Positions 35,068-41,647 of a stretch of DNA of 41,647 bases are shown in pieces. Source of the DNA: Puniceicoccus vermicola (GTDB taxonomy: Bacteria > Verrucomicrobiota > Verrucomicrobiia > Opitutales > Puniceicoccaceae); assembly GCF_014230055.1 (NCBI RefSeq), contig NZ_JACHVA010000038.1:1-41647 (forward strand), given 5' to 3'. A program made the translations under genes and the position numbers. Within the stretch, counting starts at the first letter, position 1. Every line of letters starts with the position of its first letter. A model generated the notes under the pieces. It did no database searches. It was not told where the DNA came from and saw only the letters and a program-made list of their open reading frames with translations.

Positions 35068-35511
35068 ATGCGTTTCCACTCCCGATTCCTCGCGGCATCC
35101 ATTCTCACCGCAATCACGATCCTTTCCTGCGGGAGTCTTCAGGCCGAGGTGAAGCCGGATGCGGAGGTAAAATCGTTCACGTTTCGGAAATTTAACGATC
35201 AAGGCCTCCGGATCTGGGACCTTTCCGGACAGGAAGCGGTTTTCGTCAATGACAATGTCCTTCGCATCATCGAGATGCAGCTCGACATCACCTCAACCAA
35301 AGATCAGGAAGAGACGAGGTTGAGAAGTCCCAACGCCCAAATTTACGTCGAAGACAATATGGCAACCGGCGACGGTTTCCTCTATGTTCAAGGGAACGGC
35401 TTCAACGCCGAAGGAAAGGATTGGGAATGGCGCGGAAGGGAACGGAGAATCGAGATCAACGACGGGGCCAAGGTTACGTTTGACGACGCGATTCGACGGA
35501 TCCTTAAATAA
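35068..35511 (+). CDS. lptC: LptC-like lipopolysaccharide export protein
   Basis: The 147-residue envelope protein has an N-terminal hydrophobic signal (FLAASILTAITILSCGSLQA). ILSC could be a lipobox, so it may be a lipoprotein. The rest is a beta-strand-rich repeat (FTFRKFNDQGLRIWDLSGQE, then LRSPNAQIYVEDNMATGDGF and GKDWEWRGRERRIEI) of the LptC/LptA jellyroll type. The identification rests mostly on its place directly before lptA and lptB. The sequence alone fits any OstA-like bridge protein. It would connect the inner-membrane LptBFG extractor to LptA. Confidence 0.65.
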   Translation: MRFHSRFLAASILTAITILSCGSLQAEVKPDAEVKSFTFRKFNDQGLRIWDLSGQEAVFVNDNVLRIIEMQLDITSTKDQEETRLRSPNAQIYVEDNMATGDGFLYVQGNGFNAEGKDWEWRGRERRIEINDGAKVTFDDAIRRILK

Positions 35512-35532
35512 TCGGAAACCAATCCTCCGCTC

Positions 35533-36102
35533 ATGCGACTCTTCCTCGTCCTCATCCCTCTCCTCTCCTTCTCACCGACTCTCTTTTCCAATACGGCGGC
35601 AACAGAGCCCGTCCCCTCGGCGAACGAATCCGAAAGTGTCGAAGCAACCTCCGCCGCGGCTGCTCAAAAAACGGTGATCACCAGTGATCGCCTCGACGTG
35701 ATCAATACCGAAAAAGGCAATCAGTTCATATTCTCCGGATCCGTCGTCATCCATGGCGAAGACTTTATCGCCGAATGTGACCGCATGGAGGTCCGCACCG
35801 ATTCCTCCGGCAAGAACGATTTCGGAGCCATCTCGGTGATCGAGGCAACCGGGAACGTCGTCATCCAGCAGGGGGACCGAATCGCCTCCGCAGGGCGGGC
35901 CCTGATTCACCCCACTTCGGACGAAGTCATCCTTGAGGATAACCCGAAGGTGAAAGACGGTCGAGGAGCCGTCTCCGGATACCGGATGATCCTCCACGGA
36001 GCCGATCGTAAAATCTCCGTCGAGCCCGGGCCAGACGGGGAGCAACCTCGCGTGGAACTCCCCTCTCTCGAATCCATTCGTGATATCAGCAACGATGAAT
36101 GA
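35533..36102 (+). CDS. lptA: LptA-like periplasmic LPS transport protein
   Basis: The 189-residue periplasmic protein has a signal peptide (MRLFLVLIPLLSFSPTLFSN), then a Ser/Glu/Ala linker. The OstA-type jellyroll follows from about residue 48: TVITSDRLDVINTEKGNQFI, FSGSVVIHGEDFIAECDRME, ATGNVVIQQGDRIASAGRAL and DEVILEDNPKVKDGRGAVSG. These strands stack head to tail to carry LPS across the periplasm. The stop overlaps the start of lptB. Confidence 0.85.
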   Translation: MRLFLVLIPLLSFSPTLFSNTAATEPVPSANESESVEATSAAAAQKTVITSDRLDVINTEKGNQFIFSGSVVIHGEDFIAECDRMEVRTDSSGKNDFGAISVIEATGNVVIQQGDRIASAGRALIHPTSDEVILEDNPKVKDGRGAVSGYRMILHGADRKISVEPGPDGEQPRVELPSLESIRDISNDE

Positions 36103-36835
36103 ATCACCCTCTATTCCTTCGATTCGCACGGAGGGCCTAACTCGGGACTTTGGAAAACGGCGCGTCGTCAATGACGTGGCCCTATCCGTCAATGCCGGAG
36201 AAATTGTCGGCCTCCTCGGACCCAATGGGGCGGGCAAGACCACGACCTTCTACATGATTGTCGGACTTATTGAGCCCACCCGGGGAAGAATCCACCTGCG
36301 CGAGCAAAACGTCACTAAGCTCCCCATGTATCGCCGGGCCCGCCAAGGCATAGGATATCTTCCCCAGGAAGCATCGGTTTTCCGAAAGATGACGGTGCGC
36401 AACAACATCATCTCGGTGCTCGAGACTCTCAAGATCCCCAGAAAGGAACGGGAAGAGTCAGCCGACGAGAAGTTGGCCCAGTTCGGTCTGGAAAAGATCG
36501 CCCACCAGAAAGCCTACACTCTCAGCGGTGGAGAACGCCGGCGCGTGGAGATCGCTCGGGCTCTCGCCACCCGCCCCGACTTTCTGCTCATGGACGAGCC
36601 CTTCAGCGGCGTGGACCCGATCAGCGTCGACGACGTGCAATCCATCATCCGCGACCTCAAGAAGATCGGTATTGGAATCCTCATTACCGACCACAACGTC
36701 CGCGAGACTCTCGAAATCACGGATCGATCCTACCTTCTCTACGAAGGTAAGGTTCTCTGCGAAGGAGACCGCGACACTCTCCTGAACGATCCGTCCGCCC
36801 GCAAATTTTATCTCGGCGAAGGCTTTAAGGCCTGA
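36095..36835 (+). CDS. lptB: LPS export ABC transporter ATP-binding protein LptB
   Basis: The 246-residue cytoplasmic ATPase powers LPS extraction with LptF and LptG. The ATG at 36095 is chosen. A GTG five codons upstream is possible. Walker A is GPNGAGKTTTFYMI, the Q-loop GIGYLPQEASVF, the signature LSGGERRRVEIARAL, Walker B FLLMDEPFSGVDPISV, and the switch His is in LITDHNVRETL. These are diagnostic for LptB among ABC ATPases. The lptF and lptG permease genes are not in the window. The gene overlaps the end of lptA, and downstream lies the repeat-rich gap before hprK. Confidence 0.95.
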   Translation: MNESPSIPSIRTEGLTRDFGKRRVVNDVALSVNAGEIVGLLGPNGAGKTTTFYMIVGLIEPTRGRIHLREQNVTKLPMYRRARQGIGYLPQEASVFRKMTVRNNIISVLETLKIPRKEREESADEKLAQFGLEKIAHQKAYTLSGGERRRVEIARALATRPDFLLMDEPFSGVDPISVDDVQSIIRDLKKIGIGILITDHNVRETLEITDRSYLLYEGKVLCEGDRDTLLNDPSARKFYLGEGFKA

Positions 36836-36919
36836 AACTCAGTGCGTGGGAAAGCACGCGTCGGAGATGTTGGCCACAGCGTATGTCTTTTCGAAGCTGA
36901 GTTTTTGAGCATTCGACGG

Positions 36920-37197
36920 CTAATACCACTTCTGAAAAATTCTGACGTTATTGGTGCTGATCCGAATGGAGGCAGCGCAAGGCTCCGCCGGGTAAGGCGT
37001 ATCGAGATACGTTTCCCCGGCGGGAACGCCGCGATCCTCCATTCGGGCGCATCCCCTAAGAGGACGGGCGGTTCTTCCCCCTGAGCCGCGTTGCCCCGTG
37101 CGGCACGGGTCACAGACCCGCCTCCGCACAGGCCGCCTTGCTCAGGGAGAAGAACCATCCCGCCAATAATGCCAGAATTTTTTAGAAGTGGTATAAG
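36920..37197. mobile_element. MITE-like element with 35-bp terminal inverted repeats
   Basis: The ends 36920-36954 and 37163-37197 are inverted copies with about 4 mismatches in 35 bp, sharing the core ATACCACTTCT and TTATTGG. Inside are nested palindromes. CCGAATGGAGG (36962-36972) pairs with 37036-37046, enclosing CCGCCGGG (36985-36992) with 37016-37023, and CGTATC with GATACG around a GA loop (36998-37011). In the second half 37066-37085 pairs with 37141-37161, and CCCGTG/CACGGG (37095-37109) forms a further hairpin. There is no coding capacity, and no target duplication was identified by eye. Confidence 0.7.
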
Positions 37198-37213
37198 ATC
37201 TCTCCTCTGGGAC

Positions 37214-37246
37214 GCGGGAGAGAGCTGGAAGCTCTCACTACTTTTG
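37214..37246 (+). repeat. Hairpin repeat, copy 1
   Basis: A GAGAGC stem, TGGAA loop and GCTCTC stem are followed by ACTACTTTTG. The 33 bp are identical to 37452-37484. Confidence 0.85.
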
Positions 37247-37355
37247 GAGGAGGGTGTTCACCTGCCACGGAAAGAGATGCAGTTGGAAGCACTTTCGCCA
37301 AAACACTTCCGACTATCAGTTGCCCAGCCTTTCGCTGCCGAACCGCGAAGAAATT

Positions 37356-37382
37356 CACAGGCTGGAAGCCTGTGCTACTTTG
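37356..37382 (+). repeat. Hairpin repeat, diverged copy 2
   Basis: Stem CACAGGC/GCCTGTG with the same TGGAA loop and the same CTACTTTG tail as copies 1 and 3. The stem sequence differs but pairing is kept. Confidence 0.8.
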
Positions 37383-37451
37383 AAAGACTTTCTTCATTTC
37401 ACAGAGAATGTCTTGCAGGCATCCAACAGCTGAAACCTTTCCTCGGGGGAA

Positions 37452-37484
37452 GCGGGAGAGAGCTGGAAGCTCTCACTACTTTTG
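37452..37484 (+). repeat. Hairpin repeat, copy 3
   Basis: Identical over 33 bp to 37214-37246, 238 bp downstream. It ends 58 bp before the hprK start. Confidence 0.85.
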
Positions 37485-37542
37485 CTTTTCCGGTTTGGTT
37501 TGGACTCGTCTAAGCGGCGGATCCCCGCAATGCTTACAGCAG

Positions 37543-38502
37543 ATGAAACCCACGGAGAAAATCATTGAAAGCATCTCGGTTCGCGAATTCTACGAGGCTT
37601 GTCGCGACCCCTTACAACTGGAACTGATCTGCGGGGAAGAAAGCCTCGACCGCATCATTCGAGAGAAAAGCCTCAACCGCCCGGCTCTCGCCCTCACGGG
37701 CTACTTCCGCTTCTTTGCCAACCGCCGCATCCAGCTCTTTGGCGCGGGAGAAATGGGTCACATCCGCGACAGTGATCCGGAGGTCATCGAGAAAGTTCTC
37801 TGCCAGATCGCGAAGAAGAACATCCCCTGCATCCTCATCAGCCGCAATCTCGCCCCGACCCCGGTTCTCCTCAAGGTCGCCAAGCGTTTCAAAATCCCCC
37901 TTTTCCGCTCGACCCTGAAGTCAAAGACTCTCACCACCGAGGCCACCCTCATCCTGGAAGAACGGTTTGCCCCGCGAAAGACCATTCACGGTACTCTGAT
38001 GGACATCCGCGGCATCGGGACCCTCCTCCGCGGGGAAAGCGGCATTGGGAAGAGTGAGTGCGCTCTCGCCCTCATTGAGCGAGGATTCAGCCTCGTCGCC
38101 GACGATCTCACCCACCTCCGCCTCCTCCGCGACCATGAAGTCGTGGGGAACAGCTCGGAATTGAGCCGGGGCTACATGGAGTGCCGGGGAATCGGCATCA
38201 TTGACGTCGCAAAACTCTTCGGGGTCCACTCAGTGCGCGTCGAGAAGCGCCTCGATCTGGTCATCACTTTTGTCACCTGGAGCCCAGACATCGACGAAGA
38301 CCGCACCGGACTCGACCAGGACCACATGGAAATCTTCGGGCAAAAGATCCCGCATAGTACGATCCCCATCCGCCCGGGGCGCGATATGGCCCGGCTCGTC
38401 GAAGTGGCCGCCATGGTGCAGGCTCTACGACTGCTCGGTCACGATGCGGCCAAAGAATTCAACGAGAGACTGATTCGGAAAATGTCGGGGCAAATCAGTT
38501 GA
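37543..38502 (+). CDS. hprK: HPr kinase/phosphorylase
   Basis: The 319-residue bifunctional enzyme phosphorylates and dephosphorylates the serine of HPr-like proteins. The ATG at 37543 gives [20 protein letters not shown]. The open frame upstream runs into the repeat region. The N-terminal domain (1-130) has the MurF-like fold. The catalytic domain has P-loop GESGIGKS (164-171) preceded by the conserved [13 protein letters not shown]. The HPrK signature region is [19 protein letters not shown], and [14 protein letters not shown] is near the C-terminus. In Gram-negatives this enzyme usually sits in the lpt-rpoN-ptsN region. No HPr gene is present in the window. Confidence 0.93.
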   Translation: MKPTEKIIESISVREFYEACRDPLQLELICGEESLDRIIREKSLNRPALALTGYFRFFANRRIQLFGAGEMGHIRDSDPEVIEKVLCQIAKKNIPCILISRNLAPTPVLLKVAKRFKIPLFRSTLKSKTLTTEATLILEERFAPRKTIHGTLMDIRGIGTLLRGESGIGKSECALALIERGFSLVADDLTHLRLLRDHEVVGNSSELSRGYMECRGIGIIDVAKLFGVHSVRVEKRLDLVITFVTWSPDIDEDRTGLDQDHMEIFGQKIPHSTIPIRPGRDMARLVEVAAMVQALRLLGHDAAKEFNERLIRKMSGQIS

Positions 38503-39041
38503 AGAAGAGATTCCAAAAATTTTTCGGGAATAAAAAGTTTTTTTCGGGCGCAAAAGAGGCCCAAATCCGCCCGATTCCCCCCTCTGCAGAGACCGTTTTT
38601 TGGGGTCCGAAATCCATCCTTCCCCCGAAGGTAGTGCGTTGCCAGCCCGCCCCCCTAAAATTCAACCGAAAAGTACCGGAACTTATGCGCAAAGACATTG
38701 TGAATAACTTGTGCGTAAGTTCATCTTGCTTCACATCCCGGCTCGCGAATGATGATTCCATCTCGCATCCATTCGGTGGGCCGATGACCGCTCAAAGGTC
38801 CTTCGGAGTGATGCGTTTTTTCAATTTCTTCACCAATCGAACTATCCTTAAACTTTCATAAGAACCTGGTAATCAATAACCTAAATCTTATTCACCCTTT
38901 TGAAAAGCTCCTCTACAGAAAACTGCGCCATCTTTACTCGGTTCCTTCGATCCTACTCGTTTTCAGCGGGTTACAGTCTTCGATAAACCAAGTCTTAACC
39001 GCAGCTACTACTGTTAATAATTTTCGTCGATTCCGTTTCTA
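38503..39041. other. Non-coding region upstream of dnaA, candidate oriC
   Basis: These 539 bp hold no credible gene. They start with an A/T-rich stretch (38514-38560) with the 9-mer TTTTTCGGG repeated at 38520 and 38540. Four DnaA-box-like 9-mers lie further on. Position directly before dnaA and the box cluster suggest a chromosomal origin, but strand-skew evidence is not available within one window. Confidence 0.45.
38683..38718. promoter_or_regulatory. DnaA box cluster
   Basis: TTATGCGCA at 38683-38691 has one mismatch to TTATNCACA. The reverse box TGTGAATAA at 38699-38707 is a perfect match. The reverse box TGTGCGTAA at 38710-38718 has one mismatch. The outer two form an imperfect inverted repeat. 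A fourth near-match, TTATTCACC, is at 38888-38896. Confidence 0.6.
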
Positions 39042-40442
39042 ATGCCATCCACCACCCAATTGTCTCACCTCTGGAACGAAACCTGTGAACGGTTTCGCAG
39101 CCGCCTGAATCCCGACATCTTTGAGATGTGGTTCAAGCCGCTGACCTTTGGTGAAGCCTCGGACGAACGCGTCCAGATCCTCGCTCCCAACGATTTTGTC
39201 TCGATTTGGCTTCAGGATAACTATCTTGAGATCATCCGTGCCGAAATTTCGGAAGTATTTGGAGGTCCCCGCGAAGTCGTCATTTCGGTGTCGGAAGACA
39301 GCACCGAGGCCCCTGTTCGCAATAACCGCACCAAAGAGGCCCCTAAACCCGAGACGAAGAAGCGCACGATCGACCGCACTTCGGTTCCGGAAACCGCTCC
39401 GGCTGCCTCCTACTCCGGGATCAATCCGAAGAACACCTTTAAAAATTTTGTCGTGGGCTCCGGAAACCAGCTCGCCCACGCAGCTTCGATCGCGGTGGCC
39501 AATTCTCCGGCAAGAGCGTACAACCCGCTCTTCATCTACGGCGACACCGGTCTCGGCAAGACCCACCTGATGCACGCGATCGCTCACCAGGTCCTCTCTG
39601 CCAAGACAAACGCAAAGATTGCCTACATTTCCACCGAGAAGTTCACCAACAAGTTCATCACGGCGATCCAGGAGAACAAACTTACGGCTTTCCGCCGCCG
39701 CTTCCGTAAAGCGGACATTCTCCTCATCGACGATATCCACTTCCTCTCGGGGCGTGAGCGCATCCAGGAAGAATTTTTCCACACCTTCAACGAGCTTTTT
39801 GAAAACCAAAAGCAGATCGTTTTGACCAGTGACCGCCCTGCCAGCGAGATCGCCCGACTGGAAAGTCGCTTGGTCTCCCGTTTCCAGTGGGGTTTGGTTG
39901 CCGACATCCAATGCCCGGATCTGGATACCCGCCTCGCCATTCTCTCCAAGAAGGCCAAGGCGATGAGCGTCGACATCCCTGCGGACGTCATGGAATTCCT
40001 CGCAGAAAAGGTTTCGCGAAACGTTCGCCGCATGGAGGGAGCGCTCACCCGCGTCGCCGGCTACGCCGCCTTGATTCGCGACCCCCTCTCGGTTGAGGTC
40101 GTAGAGCGACTTCTCTCGGACGTCCTCCAGGAAGAGCTCTTCAACCAAGTCACCATTGAGAAAATTCAGAAAAAGACGGCCGAGTATTACCACCTCCGGG
40201 TGGCTGACCTCCTCAGCCGACGTCGTCCGGCCAAGATCGTCGTCCCGCGTCAGGTTTCGATGTACCTGAGCCGCCAGCTGACAGACCACTCTCTGGTCCA
40301 GATTGGCGATGCTTTCGGCGGCCGCGACCACGGTACGGTGATCAACGCAATCCGGGCCGTTGAGAACCTCATGGAACAGGATCAGACGATGCGCCGAAGC
40401 ATTGACTATTTGACGAAACAGCTTTCCGAGAATAGATCCTGA
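39042..40442 (+). CDS. dnaA: Chromosomal replication initiator protein DnaA
   Basis: The 466-residue AAA+ initiator has domain I (1-80, LSHLWNETCERFRSRLNPDI and FEMWFKPLTF) and a short Thr/Pro/Lys-rich domain II (about 85-125). Domain III starts with NPKNTFKNFVVGSGNQLAHA, with Walker A GDTGLGKTH and Walker B ILLIDDIHFLSGRERIQEEF. Domain IV is the DNA-binding region, with RQVSMYLSRQLTDHSLVQIG and the signature GGRDHGTVINA (usually DHTTV). It melts the origin with ATP. Probable binding sites lie upstream at 38683-38718. Confidence 0.97.
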   Translation: MPSTTQLSHLWNETCERFRSRLNPDIFEMWFKPLTFGEASDERVQILAPNDFVSIWLQDNYLEIIRAEISEVFGGPREVVISVSEDSTEAPVRNNRTKEAPKPETKKRTIDRTSVPETAPAASYSGINPKNTFKNFVVGSGNQLAHAASIAVANSPARAYNPLFIYGDTGLGKTHLMHAIAHQVLSAKTNAKIAYISTEKFTNKFITAIQENKLTAFRRRFRKADILLIDDIHFLSGRERIQEEFFHTFNELFENQKQIVLTSDRPASEIARLESRLVSRFQWGLVADIQCPDLDTRLAILSKKAKAMSVDIPADVMEFLAEKVSRNVRRMEGALTRVAGYAALIRDPLSVEVVERLLSDVLQEELFNQVTIEKIQKKTAEYYHLRVADLLSRRRPAKIVVPRQVSMYLSRQLTDHSLVQIGDAFGGRDHGTVINAIRAVENLMEQDQTMRRSIDYLTKQLSENRS

Positions 40443-40444
40443 CC

Positions 40445-40933
40445 ATGGAACTCGATTCTTCTCAAAAAGACCAGGTCGCCCAATGGGCTTCCGACGGAGA
40501 TACTCTCTCCGCAATTCAGGAAAAGATTTCGTCAGAATTTGGCGTTAAACTGACCTACATGGAAACTCGTTTCCTCGTCGAAGATCTCGAAGTGGATCTT
40601 TCCGACGGCGAGCCCGAGGAACCCGAAGCGGAAGAAGAGAAAGAAACTTCTCCAGCAGAAGGTGAAGCCGAAGCGGTGGACCTCGAAGACGCAGGATTTG
40701 ACGGCGAAGCTGGATCCGGGCGTGTTTCTGTAGATGTCGACAAAATCACTCGCCCCGGTGCCGTGGTGAGTGGAAGCGTCAATTTCTCCGACGGGAAGAG
40801 TGCGACCTGGATGCTCGACCAGATGGGACAGCTCCGCCTCATCCCCGCAGAAGAAGGGTATCAGCCGGGTCAGGACGACATCCAAGCGTTCCAAACAGCC
40901 CTTCAAGCCGAGCTTCAAAAGCAAGGTTTCTAA
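40445..40933 (+). CDS. Conserved hypothetical protein downstream of dnaA
   Basis: The 162-residue soluble protein starts 2 bp after the dnaA stop and is probably co-transcribed with it. Residues 1-52 look helical and resemble a helix-turn-helix (DQVAQWASDGDTLSAIQEKI, then LKLTYMETRF-like TYMETRFLVEDLEV). Residues 53-85 are a highly acidic linker rich in Glu, Pro and Ala. The C-terminal half (about 88-160) is a small beta-rich domain with VDKITRPGAVVSGSVNFSDG and WMLDQMGQLRLIP. I recognise no named family. Place next to dnaA suggests a role linked to replication or only operon sharing. Confidence 0.75.
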   Translation: MELDSSQKDQVAQWASDGDTLSAIQEKISSEFGVKLTYMETRFLVEDLEVDLSDGEPEEPEAEEEKETSPAEGEAEAVDLEDAGFDGEAGSGRVSVDVDKITRPGAVVSGSVNFSDGKSATWMLDQMGQLRLIPAEEGYQPGQDDIQAFQTALQAELQKQGF

Positions 40934-40940
40934 AAATTTT

Positions 40941-40958
40941 CCGGGATAAAGTTCCCGG
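40941..40958 (+). terminator. Hairpin after the dnaA operon
   Basis: CCGGGA (40941-40946) pairs with TCCCGG (40953-40958) around a six-base loop. No T-tract follows, and a TTGACA box begins 2 bp later. Confidence 0.4.
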
Positions 40959-40959
40959 C

Positions 40960-40987
40960 TTGACATAACTCAGAATCCCATAAGGAT
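40960..40987 (+). promoter_or_regulatory. Promoter of tRNA-Gly
   Basis: A perfect TTGACA at 40960-40965 is followed after about 15 bp by TAAGGAT (40981-40987). The tRNA starts 13 bp later, at the expected distance. The -10 is imperfect. Confidence 0.5.
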
Positions 40988-41000
40988 CATCTGTTTTGCC

Positions 41001-41078
<78 letters not shown>

Positions 41079-41103
41079 AATCCGAAACGATGGGTTTCGG
41101 ATT
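41079..41103 (+). terminator. Terminator-like hairpin after tRNA-Gly
   Basis: AATCCGAAAC (41079-41088) pairs perfectly with GTTTCGGATT (41094-41103) around a five-base loop. Only two T end the stem, and the ISL3 element begins 4 bp later, so the natural T-tract may have been replaced by the insertion. Confidence 0.55.
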
Positions 41104-41106
41104 CCA

Positions 41107-41647
41107 GGGTCTACTCCAAAGTTTGGGGACCGGGCATAATTTGTGATTATTTTTCTTTAGGATTATTGTGTGTGTTCATTGGCACTGAGCGAGGACGCGC
41201 AGTCGGTAATTTTCAAAGTTTCTGAAGCCGAAGGCTCTTCTTTGGATGAGTTTCATTTTTCTGTGGAAGCCTTCGGTGATGGCATTGTTTTTGGTAAATC
41301 GCCACATGGTGGCGATGGGCTCGATCCATTGTTGGAGGGTCTTGGCGAGGGTTTTGAGTTGTGCAAAGCCCTGTTGTTGTAGTTCTTCGATATGTCGATA
41401 GAGCTCTTTGGCATTTGATCGACACTTCTTTGCTGTGCAGGACTTCTGGCAGAGAAGGGAGTGGATTTGCCATCGTTTGAGATAGAGGGGCTCGAGGGTT
41501 GGGTGCTTGTCGAAGAGTTCCTGACGGCGTCGGATCTGTTTTTGCGAGAGGCGCCCGGGTCGGGTTCGCAGGATCGCCAGGAGTCCGCTGTTGCGGGTAA
41601 TCTCGGGAGCAATCTCACGGCAAAGGCCCGTGAAGTGATGAGCGAGT
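41107..41647 (-). mobile_element. ISL3-family insertion sequence, partial
   Basis: The left end is placed at about 41107, where GGGTCTACTCCAAAG begins. This is typical of the terminal inverted repeats of ISL3 elements. It lies about 70 bp downstream of the transposase stop. The other end and most of the transposase are outside the window. Confidence 0.75.
41176..41647 (-). CDS. ISL3-family transposase, C-terminal part
   Basis: The last 156 codons of the gene are present and the start lies beyond the right edge. The C-terminal half of the DDE_Tnp_ISL3 domain is clear: ITRNSGLLAILRTRPGRLSQ, then WIEPIATMWRFTKNNAITEG and the closing FHRKMKLIQRRAFGFRNFEN followed by YRLRVLAQCQ. The final catalytic Glu is in NNAITEGFHRK. 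No stop interrupts the visible part, so the element could be active. Stop TGA is at 41178-41176. Confidence 0.88.
   Translation of the reverse strand, partial: LAHHFTGLCREIAPEITRNSGLLAILRTRPGRLSQKQIRRRQELFDKHPTLEPLYLKRWQIHSLLCQKSCTAKKCRSNAKELYRHIEELQQQGFAQLKTLAKTLQQWIEPIATMWRFTKNNAITEGFHRKMKLIQRRAFGFRNFENYRLRVLAQCQ

Larger units (their letters stand above)
36836..37542. other. Repeat-rich gap between lptB and hprK without a credible gene
   Basis: These 707 bp contain one inverted-repeat-bounded element (36920-37197) and three short hairpin repeats (37214-37484). Short open frames on both strands follow the hairpins, give low-quality peptides rich in Pro, Arg and Ser, and are not supported as genes. 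Confidence 0.75.

Noticed and set aside
37214-37484. CRISPR array
   Set aside because: Only three copies, unequal spacing, one with a changed stem, and no cas genes in the window.
37091-37513. Small frames in the lptB-hprK gap, on both strands
   Set aside because: They cross the palindromic repeats; the minus-strand peptide SSTGFQPV comes from the hairpin repeat itself.
38495-38861. Short frames upstream of dnaA
   Set aside because: Low-complexity peptides over A/T-rich DNA and DnaA boxes, without start signals.
39039-40514. Open frame of 491 codons antisense to dnaA
   Set aside because: It mirrors the dnaA codon pattern, has no domain-like sequence, and dnaA is certain.

Overview
The window looks like a chromosomal segment of a Gram-negative member of the Verrucomicrobiota, probably the Opitutales/Puniceicoccales side. 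This is an inference from gene content: a PATR-repeat autotransporter, an Lpt lipopolysaccharide-export cluster next to hprK, a caa3-type cytochrome oxidase operon, a GHL6-type glycoside hydrolase and a short verrucomicrobial-type omega subunit. No 16S rRNA is present to confirm it.

Layout. Positions 1-1295 hold the end of an IS4-type insertion sequence whose transposase is cut by one in-frame amber codon. From 1449 to 8882 lie a giant autotransporter adhesin, a small secreted protein, a GNAT acetyltransferase, a four-helix membrane protein and a sugar nucleotidyltransferase. From 9031 to 13918 come a Fur-family regulator, an M20 peptidase, and a two-gene operon pairing an orphan extracellular solute-binding protein with a BvgS-like sensor kinase. 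From 14139 to 17609 are a DEAD-box RNA helicase translationally coupled to a fatty-acid desaturase (a plausible cold-response operon) and a membrane protein. From 17779 to 20706 a glycoside hydrolase diverges from an AraC regulator. From 20698 to 23452 an OmpR/EnvZ-type two-component pair diverges from a secreted EF-hand protein. From 23533 to 29146 is a caa3 oxidase cluster (ctaC-ctaD-ctaE-ctaF) with a divergent membrane-anchored cytochrome c. An ABC exporter and a RAYT-type HUH transposase follow.

From 32177 to 41074 the content is housekeeping: rpoZ, smpB-thrB-trmL, pdxH (convergent), lptC-lptA-lptB, hprK, a candidate oriC with DnaA boxes, dnaA, a conserved hypothetical gene and tRNA-Gly(TCC). 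The right edge is the end of an ISL3-family element inserted just past the tRNA terminator.

The least explained DNA is the 707-bp gap between lptB and hprK. It holds a 278-bp element with 35-bp imperfect terminal inverted repeats and nested internal hairpins, then three short hairpin repeats whose stems differ by compensating changes. In Proteobacteria this same place carries rpoN, hpf and ptsN.
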